A stretch of 64,000 nucleotides of DNA. It comes from Granulosicoccus sp. (GTDB taxonomy: Bacteria; Pseudomonadota; Gammaproteobacteria; Granulosicoccales; Granulosicoccaceae). Under the pieces are notes generated by a model that had not been told where the DNA came from, did not search any database, and was given only the letters and a program-made list of their open reading frames with translations. This document shows, in pieces, positions 43,192 to 53,218 of the stretch. The translations under genes were made by a program, and so were the position numbers. The stretch spans positions 14,084-78,083 of the forward strand of contig JAHDGK010000001.1 of assembly GCA_020627685.1 (NCBI GenBank), given 5' to 3'. Within the stretch, counting starts at the first letter, position 1, and each line of letters begins with the position of its first letter.

Positions 43192-44442
43192 TTATGATCC
43201 TTCGTAAGAGATACGGTAAATCGCTCCGGCATAATCGTCTGAAATAAGGATTGATCCGTCTTTCATCTGAGTGACTGACATTGGGCGGCCATCGTATTCA
43301 CCGTTTTCATTTAGCCAACCTTCTGCGAAAGGTTCCATTGTTGCATTACCTTCAGCATCAATAGAGGTGAACATGACGCGTGCACCACACGGTGTCGTTC
43401 TATTCCAGGAACCATGTTGAGCCGAAAAGATTCCGTTTTTATATTTAGCAGGGAATTGCTTTCCGGTATAGAACGTCATGCCTAAGTCCGCACAGTGTGC
43501 TGTGGTTTCAACAATAGGATGAACGATATCGTCGGGTACTTCCTGAGTGTCATAGCCAAAGTCGGAAACTCGAACTGTGCCGCCACCGAACCAAGGGTGT
43601 CCAAAATGCTGTCCCGCGGCTGTCTGGCGATTTAACTCACCTGGAGGTATATCATCACCCATGCCGTCCACTTGATTGTCTGTCCACCATAACTCTCCGG
43701 TTACCGGATGAAAATCATGCCCGACAGAATTTCTAACGCCGTAGGTGTATACCTCCCGGTTAGATCCGTCGCGATCCATTCTGATAATTCCACCGATGCC
43801 TTGTTCAGCGTACAAATCAGCTTTTTCAGGTGGAGCAACGTTAAAGGGTTGGCCCAGTGAAATATAGAGTTTGTTGTCCGGGCCAATATCCACAACTCGC
43901 GCAGTGTGGTTATAGCTTTCCTCTTCAACGGGCACTAGCTGTCCTTTTGGAACTATGTCCACGGCAACAACATCAGGACCTTCGTAGAAGAACTCAGCGG
44001 CCGGAAACATACGTACATGGTTTCTTTCAGCAATATATAGAAAACCATCTTTGCTAAAGCGAACACCGTTCGGGACATCAAAACTCAATGATGGTGCGAA
44101 GTCTTTAACTTCATCGGCAACACCGTCGCGATCACGATCAGACACAACCCAAACCTTATCCTTTCGAGTGCCGACAAAAAGCACAGTTCCCTGCGGCGCC
44201 ATTGCCATATCTCTTGCATCGGGGACAAGCGCGTAAAGATCAATCTTGAAGCCGCTAGGCATCTTGACGTTTTGCAGAATCTTTTTAATGTTTTCGGCTT
44301 TCTGGCCACCTTGCTCAATAAAGGTGTGGTCGTCCATTGTTTTGCCAGACGTTGCAAATACACCGATGTTTGCAGTGGCCGCGGCTGATATCGCCATGCC
44401 CGCTACCAACGCGGCTATTTTCGTCAACTTCATTTTAGTCAC
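43192..44442 (-). CDS. PQQ-type sugar (sorbosone) dehydrogenase-like protein
   Basis: Signal peptide; LPSGFKIDLYALVPDARDMAMAPQGTVLFVGTRKDKVWVVSDRDRDG...YTYGVRNSVGHDFHPVTGELWWTDNQVDGMGDDIPPGELN...SWNRTTPCGARVMF. Confidence 0.88.
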   Translation of the reverse strand: MTKMKLTKIAALVAGMAISAAATANIGVFATSGKTMDDHTFIEQGGQKAENIKKILQNVKMPSGFKIDLYALVPDARDMAMAPQGTVLFVGTRKDKVWVVSDRDRDGVADEVKDFAPSLSFDVPNGVRFSKDGFLYIAERNHVRMFPAAEFFYEGPDVVAVDIVPKGQLVPVEEESYNHTARVVDIGPDNKLYISLGQPFNVAPPEKADLYAEQGIGGIIRMDRDGSNREVYTYGVRNSVGHDFHPVTGELWWTDNQVDGMGDDIPPGELNRQTAAGQHFGHPWFGGGTVRVSDFGYDTQEVPDDIVHPIVETTAHCADLGMTFYTGKQFPAKYKNGIFSAQHGSWNRTTPCGARVMFTSIDAEGNATMEPFAEGWLNENGEYDGRPMSVTQMKDGSILISDDYAGAIYRISYEGS

Positions 44443-44739
44443 TGTTACCCTCCAGTTTTAATTCGTAGAGTGAGTGTTAGATATCGAAGATACCTTCACA
44501 AAGTTCTACTCCTATAAATTTCCACATTCAAGAGATTTATGGTTTGGGGGCAGGGTTGTGCTATTGCCTATGGTTTAAGCTTTGATTAAACGGCACTCGT
44601 CTTTTTCTGGTTTAAGCCTGTGCTTACTTGCGCTAACTAGTTGATTACTCTGACTACCACGGCGAGCGTCAGAGAATTGTTATTAGTGATAGGTTATGGG
44701 ATACAAGCGGTATTTGCCGTTGGGATGTAACCTGTGTAT

Positions 44740-44797
44740 GGGTATAAAGTAGGGGAAAAGCGTTTTAAGGCAAAAACGTTTAACTTTTGTTATACCC
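44740..44797. other. Nested inverted repeat in a long intergenic region
   Basis: GGGTATAA...TTATACCC enclosing AAAAG...CTTTT enclosing CGTTTT...AAAACG. Confidence 0.5.
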
Positions 44798-44908
44798 AAA
44801 AGCGGAAGTTACGCAAGCTATAGCGCTAAATCGGGTAAACAGCTGACTTCTGGCAGTAAGTTTGCAATCACGGTTATTACCATTTCTTAGTGATAGCTGT
44901 AATTCATC

Positions 44909-45217
44909 ATGCAAACACAATCAGTTGACCCGCTTTGGGACGAAGGTATCTCATCCTACCTGTTAGGCCAGTACGAAAGCCTTCAAGCGCCCCTCACGAT
45001 GGAAAATCTTCAGGAGTTTGCTGTAGAGCAGGCCGTCCGCGTCGGTGATTTGCTGGAGACCCTGTTTATCATGGCTATCTATGGCGAATGGACATATTCC
45101 GACGCTAATGGCGAAGCTCAGGTATTAGATGAATCAGCTCTTGATGACTTTTATGCCAAAGGGCGTCTAAGCCAAGAAGATCTCGCTGCATTCAGTGGAG
45201 TTTGGGCTCCGGCTTAA
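44909..45217 (+). CDS. Small uncharacterised acidic protein
   Basis: 102-aa ORF (MQTQSVDPLWDEGISSYLLGQYESLQAPLTMENLQEFAVEQAVRVGDLLETLFIMAIYGEWTYSD...) filling the space before a convergent gene; no recognised family. Confidence 0.55.
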   Translation: MQTQSVDPLWDEGISSYLLGQYESLQAPLTMENLQEFAVEQAVRVGDLLETLFIMAIYGEWTYSDANGEAQVLDESALDDFYAKGRLSQEDLAAFSGVWAPA

Positions 45218-45227
45218 CACCTGACCT

Positions 45228-45899
45228 TTAAGCGTGCTGGCTATCGCCGTCAGCTTCCTCAAAGAACTCGACTTTTCCTGTCTCCAGTGAATATTCTGCG
45301 CCGATTATTTGCAGTCCGTCATTGGAGACCAGATCGTTCAAAACCTCAGAGTTAGTCGTTAGCTGCGCAACGGATGCGTGCACATTGGCTCTTGTAGCCA
45401 GAGAGATGAGCTTAGACTCATCCGTTTCCTCTTCTACCAATTTCTCCACTGACGGTTGAATGCAATCCACGATGGATTGCAAATTTGGCGATAGAGCAGA
45501 CGAGGGTTGTTTAAGCTCTCCTACAGTTGCCTGTATTGCGCCACATTTCGTGTGACCCATCACCACGACTAAACGCGCGCCATGTTGCACTGCCGAAAAC
45601 TCAACGCTACCAAGCAATGAGGGTGTAACAATATTGCCTGCTACTCGAACAACAAACAGATCGCCTAAGCCCTGATCGAACACAATTTCGGCCGGTACAC
45701 GAGAGTCAGAGCACCCGAGAATAATGGCAAAGGGGTGTTGAGATTCCAGTACCTGTGCACGTCTGGACTCATTAGTCTCAGCTGATATATCTCGAACGTT
45801 AGCGACAAATCGTTGGTTGCCGGCTTTTAGTCGATTCAATGCGTCATTTGCGGTAGTCATGCATTGCATTATAAGCGATTGAATAATGTCATTGCTCAC
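45228..45899 (-). CDS. Beta-class carbonic anhydrase
   Basis: AIILGCSDSRVPAEIVFDQGLGDLFVVRVAGNIV; LVVVMGHTKCGAIQA zinc ligands. Confidence 0.94.
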   Translation of the reverse strand: MSNDIIQSLIMQCMTTANDALNRLKAGNQRFVANVRDISAETNESRRAQVLESQHPFAIILGCSDSRVPAEIVFDQGLGDLFVVRVAGNIVTPSLLGSVEFSAVQHGARLVVVMGHTKCGAIQATVGELKQPSSALSPNLQSIVDCIQPSVEKLVEEETDESKLISLATRANVHASVAQLTTNSEVLNDLVSNDGLQIIGAEYSLETGKVEFFEEADGDSQHA

Positions 45900-45976
45900 T
45901 CTGCAGGCTTGATATTAACTGGATAAATTTTCAGCATACGGATGCGCAAAAGGCCCTGCATTGCTACCATGGCGGG

Positions 45977-48142
45977 ATGGATGTCTCTGATCTGCTTGAC
46001 TCATTAAACGACGCGCAGCGCCAAGCTGTTAGCTCTCCGCCCGGGCATTTATTAGTGCAGGCTGGCGCTGGTAGTGGAAAAACCCGCGTACTAGTACACC
46101 GTATTGCGTGGCTGAACCGGGTTGAGGGTGTCTCGCCTTTCAGCATTATGGCGGTGACCTTTACTAACAAGGCGGCACGAGAGATGCGGCTGCGAGTCGA
46201 GCAGCTGCTGGGCATGGGAATCGGCCCCATGTGGATAGGGACTTTCCATGGAATTGCCCACCGCTTTTTACGTATGCACTGGCAAGAAGCAGGGCTACCC
46301 CAGGCCTTCCAGATACTCGACTCTGACGATCAATTGCGGTTGGTTAAGCGAACGATCCGAACATTAGAGCTTGATGAAACACATTTTCCTCCGCGTCAGG
46401 TTCAGTGGTTTATTAATGGTCACAAAGACGAGGGTCGCAGGCCTAAGCATATCGATGATGAAAACGACCCTATCACCCAGCAGTACATCCGGATTTACAC
46501 GGCCTATGAGGCTGCCTGTGACCGGGCCGGAGCTATCGATTTCGCGGAATTGTTGCTGAGATCATTAGAGACCCTGCGGGACAATGCCACGTTGCTCGCG
46601 CACTATAGAAAACGCCTGCAGCATTTATTAATCGATGAATTTCAGGATACCAATGCCATTCAGTATGCCTGGATACGGCTACTGGCCGGCGACTCAGGGC
46701 ATGTGTTTGCTGTGGGTGATGATGATCAGTCCATCTACGCCTGGCGAGGCGCTCGGGTCGAGAACATCCTTAATTTTGATAAAGACTTTCCCAGTGCTGA
46801 GCTAATTCGCCTGGAGCAAAACTATCGTTCCAGCGGCAATATCTTGAAAGCTGCGAATGCGTTAATTGATAAAAATCATGGTCGCTTGGGTAAGAACCTG
46901 TGGACCGCAGATTCTGATGGTTTCCCCATTACTCTTTACAACGCCTACAACGAAACCGATGAGGCTCGTTTTGTTGTTGAAACGATTATTGACTATGTAT
47001 CCGATGGCGGGCAACGACGCGACTGCGCAATTTTATATCGATCGAATGCGCAGTCGCGCGTTATAGAGGAATACCTGGTAGCCGCTGGTGTGTCCTATCG
47101 GGTATACGGTGGTCTGCGATTTTTTGAACGTGCTGAAATTAAAGATACGCTTGCCTACTTAAGACTTGCTACTCATACCTACGATGATGTTTCTCTTGAA
47201 CGAATCATCAATCAACCCGCTCGTGGTATCGGCGATAAAACGGTTGCCGATATTCGTACCGAGGCGCGAGGTCGTGGTATCCCTATGTGGGAAGCGGCTT
47301 GCGATTTGGTCAAAGAAAAACGTTTAAGTGGACGTGCGAATACGGCAGTCGCAAAATTTCTTGGCTTAATGGAAAGCATACAAGAAGGCTTGGTTGATCA
47401 AGCATTGCCTCAGCAGATTCAAACCGTAACAGAGCTCAGTGGTTTGGTAGATCACTTTAAGAAAGACACCAGCGACCGAGGGCAGAGTCGGGTTGAGAAC
47501 GTTGAAGAATTATCTAACGCTGCGCGTACGTTTATTCATCATGCCTCAGATGACCCGGATCTAAACCCCATTGATGAGTTTCTTGCCCATGCCGCTTTAG
47601 AAGCAGGAGAAGGGCAGGCAGATGCCGACGATAATGCTGTGCAGTTAATGACGCTGCATTCGGCTAAAGGTCTGGAATTTTCAGTGGTCTTCATGGCGGG
47701 AATGGAGCAGGGTTTATTTCCTCATCAGCGATCAGCAGAAGACCCTGTGCGTATGGAAGAAGAACGAAGGCTTTGTTACGTGGGAATCACGCGGGCAGAG
47801 AAAAAGCTGTATATGACGATGGCTGAGCAACGTCGCTTGCACGGGCGGGATCAATACAATCCTCCATCGAAATTTGTAACTGAACTTCCGCAAGAACTAC
47901 TCGAAGAGATTCGTCCGCGAATGCAGGTCAGCATGCCGGTATATCGGCCAGAGCAATCCTATGTGCAGGAAGAATACGATTCGGGATTATCGATTGGCCA
48001 GATGGTCAGGCATGGGAAATTCGGTGTAGGTATAGTGTTGGATCAAGAGGGCCGCGGTAAGCAGGCGCGTGTGCAAGTGAACTTCGAAGATGCGGGTAGT
48101 AAGTGGTTAGTGTTGGCTTACGCTAATCTTTCGCCGGCTTGA
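45977..48142 (+). CDS. uvrD: DNA helicase II (UvrD)
   Basis: LNDAQRQAVSSPPGHLLVQAGAGSGKTRVLVHRIAWL; VGDDDQSIYAWRGA; LMTLHSAKGLEFSVVFMAGMEQGLFPH; EERRLCYVGITRAEKKL. Confidence 0.96.
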   Translation: MDVSDLLDSLNDAQRQAVSSPPGHLLVQAGAGSGKTRVLVHRIAWLNRVEGVSPFSIMAVTFTNKAAREMRLRVEQLLGMGIGPMWIGTFHGIAHRFLRMHWQEAGLPQAFQILDSDDQLRLVKRTIRTLELDETHFPPRQVQWFINGHKDEGRRPKHIDDENDPITQQYIRIYTAYEAACDRAGAIDFAELLLRSLETLRDNATLLAHYRKRLQHLLIDEFQDTNAIQYAWIRLLAGDSGHVFAVGDDDQSIYAWRGARVENILNFDKDFPSAELIRLEQNYRSSGNILKAANALIDKNHGRLGKNLWTADSDGFPITLYNAYNETDEARFVVETIIDYVSDGGQRRDCAILYRSNAQSRVIEEYLVAAGVSYRVYGGLRFFERAEIKDTLAYLRLATHTYDDVSLERIINQPARGIGDKTVADIRTEARGRGIPMWEAACDLVKEKRLSGRANTAVAKFLGLMESIQEGLVDQALPQQIQTVTELSGLVDHFKKDTSDRGQSRVENVEELSNAARTFIHHASDDPDLNPIDEFLAHAALEAGEGQADADDNAVQLMTLHSAKGLEFSVVFMAGMEQGLFPHQRSAEDPVRMEEERRLCYVGITRAEKKLYMTMAEQRRLHGRDQYNPPSKFVTELPQELLEEIRPRMQVSMPVYRPEQSYVQEEYDSGLSIGQMVRHGKFGVGIVLDQEGRGKQARVQVNFEDAGSKWLVLAYANLSPA

Positions 48143-48222
48143 ATTGTTTGACGGCGTAAGAACTTGTCAATGCGGTCACCGATTAATTGCGTAAAGTAGT
48201 TAACTCGCTACGCTCAAAAAAA

Positions 48223-48747
48223 TTAGATGATGCCTGCATCTAAACTTGCGGCCATTGTTAACCCAAGCTCTTCGCATTGACCAATAAAGTTTTCGTCAAA
48301 GTCCCCTTTGCACATTAATGGCGCTTGAACCAGGCGCCACTTTAAACCCGTTGTTATGCTTTCAATGGCTCGTCGTGTGCCTGTACCATCGTGTCCTGCA
48401 CGTACATAAAAGGTAAACGGCAACCCTTCCGTGTGTTCTAAGCAAGGGTAATAGCATCGGTCGAATACATCTTTAATTAAGCCTGCCATATAGCCGAGAT
48501 TTTCGGTCGTGCCGATAATTACCGCGTTAGCGTTCAGAATATCGTCGGCCTGTGTGTCCAGTGGAGGTATAAATCTGACATCGACATTGTCGATAGCGTC
48601 ATTGCTAGCACCTTTAACAACCGCATCAAGCATCCTGCTTGTGTTTTCAGAAGGTGCATGAGCAATGATGATGAGCTTCTTAGTACGTTGCACGGTTATG
48701 AATGCCTCAAAACGCGGTAAAGTTGATGGATCATAGCCTTCTGTCAC
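48223..48747 (-). CDS. Flavodoxin/NAD(P)H-dependent FMN reductase-like protein
   Basis: KLIIIAHAPSENTSRMLDAVVKGA...DDILNANAVIIGTTENLGYMAGLIKDVFDRCYYP; flavodoxin-fold pattern. True start may be a downstream GTG. Confidence 0.78.
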   Translation of the reverse strand: MTEGYDPSTLPRFEAFITVQRTKKLIIIAHAPSENTSRMLDAVVKGASNDAIDNVDVRFIPPLDTQADDILNANAVIIGTTENLGYMAGLIKDVFDRCYYPCLEHTEGLPFTFYVRAGHDGTGTRRAIESITTGLKWRLVQAPLMCKGDFDENFIGQCEELGLTMAASLDAGII

Positions 48748-48891
48748 TGGTGACCGACGCGTTTTACCGAGTGGTTGAAGTAAGGATAATCCCTAATTAT
48801 CTGGATAATAGCGGAAAGATAGTTTTTTGATCGGCGTAGGTAGTCAGTGCTAAGCTCTCGAACAATGCAACACTCAACCGTTCTTTGTTAA

Positions 48892-50418
48892 GTGAAATTC
48901 GATTTCATAGTCATAGGTGCAGGCTCAGCCGGATGCGCGGTGGCTGCAGGTTTAGCAAAGGCCCGTATTGGTTCAGTTTGCGTACTCGAAGCGGGTCCTA
49001 CAGATGCAGTGCCGCAGGTGAAAATTCCATTCGGTCTACTTCACACTATGGGTAGTAAACGCGACTGGAATTTTAAATCGACGTCGCAATCGAACGCGAA
49101 TAATCGAGTCTTCAACGTCAATCGCGGGTACATGGTTGGCGGTTCCAGTTCGATAAATTCAATGGTTTGGTTCAGAGGGCGGGCTGATGATTTTGATAAT
49201 TGGCAACAACCGGGTTGGCGTTGGAATGACGTTGAACGGGACTTTATCGAAATAGAAAAGCTGATTCAGCCTCAACAGATTCCAACGCCGCATCCATTGT
49301 CTGTGGCCTTTGCAAAGTCCTTTCTTGCCAACAGTGATGCACCGCCTACTCCAGATCGCGAGAGCGCGGGATTATTCGACACCAATAGTAGAAATGGGAG
49401 ACGCTGGTCTGCAGCAGACGCTTTTTTACGACCAGCAATGCGTTCACATGGACTACAGATCATAACGGGTGCCAATGTAAACCGAATCTCTTTTGAAGAG
49501 GGTCGTGCAAGGCATGTTGAATTGGTCGATGGCAGGACGTTGAGTGCTCGTTGTGGCATTGTGTTGAGCGCGGGTAGTATCGGGTCACCCTCAATACTGA
49601 TGCGTTCTGGTATCGGACCTGCTGCTCAATTGTCTGAGCTCGGTATTAGTATTAAAGTTGATTCACCGCAAGTGGGTCAGAACCTGTCGGATCATCCGGT
49701 CATTGGTGTTCATCATGAAGGGCGCAATTCAGGATATGGTCTGGTTTGGAATCAGAGTTTGCAGTGGGCGCTATCCCCATTTCAATGGCTCACCCAACGT
49801 AACGGCAGGTTAACATCGAATTTTGTCGAAGCTGGTGCGTTCTTTAGGGTGAACCCTATCACTGACGATGATGACAGGCCAGAATGCCAAGTGCACTTTA
49901 TTCCATACATGATGGGGTTTAAAGGTAAGTCTATAACCACTGGCTCAGGCTACTTTGCCGACGTCGGTGTCTGTCGACCTGTCTCCCGGGGCTCGCTGAC
50001 TTTGTCGTCATCTGACCCCCGCGTGGCACCTAACATCGACTTGGGCGTGCTTAAAGAAGAACAAGATGTTCAAATCCTGATCGGTGGTTTCCGACGTTTG
50101 CGTGAGCTGCTCGATAAAGCTCCAATGGGTGACAGCCGGGCACCCGAAGTTTATCCGGGTGCCGCAGTTAGTAGCGATGATGAGATAACAGAACATATTC
50201 GAGCTCGATCTGGGACCGCCTATCATCCTGTTGGCACACTAGCTATGGGGGAGCAAGGAACGCCTGTCACCAACACTTTGCAATTACGTGATGTTGATGG
50301 ATTGTGGGTGGCCGATGCTTCAGTAATGCCAAGTATCACATCGGCTAATACAAATGCACCTAGCATGATGATTGGCCATAGAGCCGCTAAATTAATTTTG
50401 CGAGAGGTGAAGTACTAA
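48892..50418 (+). CDS. GMC-family oxidoreductase (choline dehydrogenase-like)
   Basis: FDFIVIGAGSAGCAVAAGLAK; MVGGSSSINSMVWFRGRADDFDNW; LSAGSIGSPSILMRSGIGPA; AYHPVGTLAMG...LWVADASVMPSITSANTNAPSMMIGHRAA. GTG start. Confidence 0.94.
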   Translation: MKFDFIVIGAGSAGCAVAAGLAKARIGSVCVLEAGPTDAVPQVKIPFGLLHTMGSKRDWNFKSTSQSNANNRVFNVNRGYMVGGSSSINSMVWFRGRADDFDNWQQPGWRWNDVERDFIEIEKLIQPQQIPTPHPLSVAFAKSFLANSDAPPTPDRESAGLFDTNSRNGRRWSAADAFLRPAMRSHGLQIITGANVNRISFEEGRARHVELVDGRTLSARCGIVLSAGSIGSPSILMRSGIGPAAQLSELGISIKVDSPQVGQNLSDHPVIGVHHEGRNSGYGLVWNQSLQWALSPFQWLTQRNGRLTSNFVEAGAFFRVNPITDDDDRPECQVHFIPYMMGFKGKSITTGSGYFADVGVCRPVSRGSLTLSSSDPRVAPNIDLGVLKEEQDVQILIGGFRRLRELLDKAPMGDSRAPEVYPGAAVSSDDEITEHIRARSGTAYHPVGTLAMGEQGTPVTNTLQLRDVDGLWVADASVMPSITSANTNAPSMMIGHRAAKLILREVKY

Positions 50419-50505
50419 AGAACTCAGGAGTGATACACGCGAACGCCTGGAAACATCGACGCTTGGCATTGGCCGTTCGAGTTTAGGTGCATCGCACAAA
50501 CAATC

Positions 50506-51420
50506 TCAAAACGAAAGTTGGTCATCCTCGTGCACCAAGATAGGAGGAGTCGCACCCTCTTGTATGATTAGCGTATAAATTTTACCCGCACTGACGTCAA
50601 GCGGCACGGCATCAAATCGACCCAGAGAGTCCACTAAACGATAGCCGCCAGGAGTTGCTAACTGGTACGTAGCCTCAGATGCGCTACTACTGTTGATGTT
50701 ATTAAATAGCACCGCAGATCCACCCGGGTTTTCACCGAATGGCAGCAACATGAATGTGGCTTCCGTGTCAGATGCGCCCAATAAATTAGCCTGTATAACT
50801 CGAACCTGCGCCACCGTGGGTGTCAAACTAATGGAGATAGAGCTGAGTTTAACGACGTCTAGTGACTCACCTGTCGTATTGCGCACGATCAATGTTGTTA
50901 GCGTCGATGCGCCTGCGTTAAGCGGCCGTATATTGGCTATGACCGTATCGTTTGTTGTATCAGTAACAACCAGATTGTTTTCACCCAGCTGAATAGCAGC
51001 TGCATCGCTCACAGACCCTGGTGGGATCGGGTTTGAAAACACATTCGATCCATTGGATTCGTTAAAGACGCTAATAGAACGATCACTGACATTTATCAAA
51101 TGTATGCCAGGCGTTGTTGAATTTGTACCTGCCTGCAAATTCTCGAACGATGAATCATCAGGTGTTTGTGTTGCTGGTGGGGTTGAGTTGCCGTCACCCG
51201 TACCCGGATTTTCTCCTGGGTCTGTCGTCGGGTCCGTTGATGGGTTCGAGTCAGGATCAGGATCCTGAGTGTTCGAATCAGGTGGGTTACTGTCTGCGCC
51301 GGTTTCTACTTGAATCGTATTGGAGCCATCACCGGTTCCGAACAGCCCACCGTCACAAGCGCTGAGCAGTACGACCAGGCTAATGAAGAGAAGACGTTTG
51401 AGATAAGTCTTAGTCTTCAT
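50506..51420 (-). CDS. DUF4397-like lipoprotein with Asp/Pro/Thr-rich linker
   Basis: Lipobox LLSACDGG; low-complexity DSNPPDSNTQDPDPDSNPSTDPTTDPGENPGTGDGN; C-terminal TTPGIHLINVSDRSISVFNESNGSNVF...RLVDSLGRFDAVPLDVSAGKIYTLIIQEG. Start at the cat on + 51418-51420. Confidence 0.7.
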   Translation of the reverse strand: MKTKTYLKRLLFISLVVLLSACDGGLFGTGDGSNTIQVETGADSNPPDSNTQDPDPDSNPSTDPTTDPGENPGTGDGNSTPPATQTPDDSSFENLQAGTNSTTPGIHLINVSDRSISVFNESNGSNVFSNPIPPGSVSDAAAIQLGENNLVVTDTTNDTVIANIRPLNAGASTLTTLIVRNTTGESLDVVKLSSISISLTPTVAQVRVIQANLLGASDTEATFMLLPFGENPGGSAVLFNNINSSSASEATYQLATPGGYRLVDSLGRFDAVPLDVSAGKIYTLIIQEGATPPILVHEDDQLSF

Positions 51421-52225
51421 TCTGATTCCCCTCATTAATATCTTCTATCCAATAGACACCCAAACCAACCCGATGTTTACCTTCCCCTGTCGCAAGTGGA
51501 TTAGCCCCTTTGTCATAGGTGGACAGCGACTGATCCAATTGCTTTAGTAACTCAAGTGACTTCTCAGCGCTTAATGCTCTAAACGTGTCGCGGCCTTCAC
51601 TCGTCACATCGTCATACGCAACGCTCATTTGTAAGCGTCGTCCTGTCTGAGATGACCCTTTTAAGTTGTAATCGAGAGTGGTTAGGAGGTCGGTCGCGCT
51701 TGTGGCAAAAATATCCAGCAGGGCTGATTCACTTTGGTGAGGAATGTAGCCATTGTGTTGTAGAGATATTTTTCCACCGATATTTTTAACGGTCCCCACT
51801 CGCACTAGTTCGTCGAGCATCGCCCGGGCGGGGACATCTCCCCCGTAGCGTTTCACCAGTTGGTTGAAGCTGTCATCGGGGTCACCGTATTCCAACGCAA
51901 TAGGCTGACCTTTTGAGTTTTGAAATTCTTTGTCTTGCAGCCAACCGGTGACAACCCGAACTGCACGATTATGTTTGCTGACACCTGTGTCCACATCGGC
52001 AGGCAATTCACGTATACGTTTAACTTCTTTTCTATTGATACCGGTCACGATGGCCATACGAGACACCGTAGGTGATTTGCCATCAATCCCAAAATGAGTT
52101 TCCGCCTCATTGACGTACGCCTGCTTTGCCCAGTTGGCAAACTCAGCATGCGAAACGCCATGACGCAGCAGAAGTCTCACCAACGGCGAGAGCACTCTAG
52201 TCACAGCTTTTTGTAAGGTTTCGTG
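51410..52225 (-). CDS. DUF6502-like protein (HTH-like N-terminus)
   Basis: LQKAVTRVLSPLVRLLLRHGVSHAEFANWAKQAYVNEAETHFGIDGKSPTVSRMAIVTGINRKEVKRI. Start chosen at MHETLQ; tracked ORF extends to 52303. Confidence 0.72.
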   Translation of the reverse strand, partial: HETLQKAVTRVLSPLVRLLLRHGVSHAEFANWAKQAYVNEAETHFGIDGKSPTVSRMAIVTGINRKEVKRIRELPADVDTGVSKHNRAVRVVTGWLQDKEFQNSKGQPIALEYGDPDDSFNQLVKRYGGDVPARAMLDELVRVGTVKNIGGKISLQHNGYIPHQSESALLDIFATSATDLLTTLDYNLKGSSQTGRRLQMSVAYDDVTSEGRDTFRALSAEKSLELLKQLDQSLSTYDKGANPLATGEGKHRVGLGVYWIEDINEGNQNED

Positions 52226-52399
52226 CATACTTCGTTCGCTAAGTGCCAATGCTTGCGGGGTACCCAAAGCGCCCCTGAGTATTGTATCCGTACTGCTCCA
52301 CACGTTATCGCGCGTCCATTGCGATGATCGTTGAGCGTCAAATTATGAACTAGTTGGGATATTTATCCCATGCGATTGATATCTTAACAGGAATCTACC

Positions 52400-53218
52400 G
52401 TGAGTCGAAAAAGTACCACCAGAATTGAGAAATCCGCAGCCTCAACGCACCGTGGCGGTGCAGTCAAAGGTTTCCCGAGTAGTGGTTGCTGGATTAATTT
52501 ATTTGATCCCATCGTTGGTGAGCTAGTCGGCGCGTGTGACTACGACTGCGCAATGATCGATATGGAACACAGCGCTGTATCACTCGAAGCGACCTTGACG
52601 ATGATTCGTGCTGTGCAACTTTCTGGTGCAAAAGCGTTTGTTCGTGCACCGGATAAGGACGCAGTCTGGATTGGAAGGCTGATGGACATGGGCGCAGACG
52701 GCGTCATGATTCCGATGGTTAATTCTGTTGAAGAGGCTGAAGCTTTGGCACTTGCCTCTTTTTACGCACCGAAAGGTACACGAGGTATGGCAGCAGGCAT
52801 TGTGCGGGCAACAGGCTATGGCGTGCACACCGAGCAGTATCTAAAAAATCATCGAAAGCACTTCCGACTATTGATTCAAATTGAAACTGAGCAGGCGGTA
52901 AATGTCGCTGCCGAGCTTGCCAGCATTGACGGGATTGACGGTCTGTTTATCGGTCCCTACGACTTAGCGGGGAGCCTCGGACACATGGGGGAGCCGGAAA
53001 ATAAAGTGACAAGGGCTGCCATTAGAAAAATTCAAAAGGCCGTAAAACCCAGTGGTAAACCGCTAGCGACATTGACCAATCCAGCCCGCAATGCGAGAAA
53101 GTTATATGCCGAAGGCTACGATCTTGTGTTTAGTGGATCGGACGTGGGCATGCTTAAAGCGGCCTTCCAGTCGGACGGGCTCAATAATCGTGAAATTAAT
53201 AAAAAGTTATCAAAGTGA
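52400..53218 (+). CDS. HpcH/HpaI-type aldolase
   Basis: GCWINLFDPIVGELVGACDYDCAMIDMEHSAVSLEATLTMIRA; VRAPDKDAVWIGRLMDMGADGVMIPMVNSVEEAEA; GIDGLFIGPYDLAGSLG. Confidence 0.93.
   Translation: MSRKSTTRIEKSAASTHRGGAVKGFPSSGCWINLFDPIVGELVGACDYDCAMIDMEHSAVSLEATLTMIRAVQLSGAKAFVRAPDKDAVWIGRLMDMGADGVMIPMVNSVEEAEALALASFYAPKGTRGMAAGIVRATGYGVHTEQYLKNHRKHFRLLIQIETEQAVNVAAELASIDGIDGLFIGPYDLAGSLGHMGEPENKVTRAAIRKIQKAVKPSGKPLATLTNPARNARKLYAEGYDLVFSGSDVGMLKAAFQSDGLNNREINKKLSK

Noticed and set aside
51180-51300. Apparent repeat tract (ggatcaggatcctgagtgttcgaatcaggt and similar)
   Set aside because: Explained as the coding sequence for the Asp/Pro/Thr linker of the lipoprotein, not a CRISPR or tandem DNA repeat.
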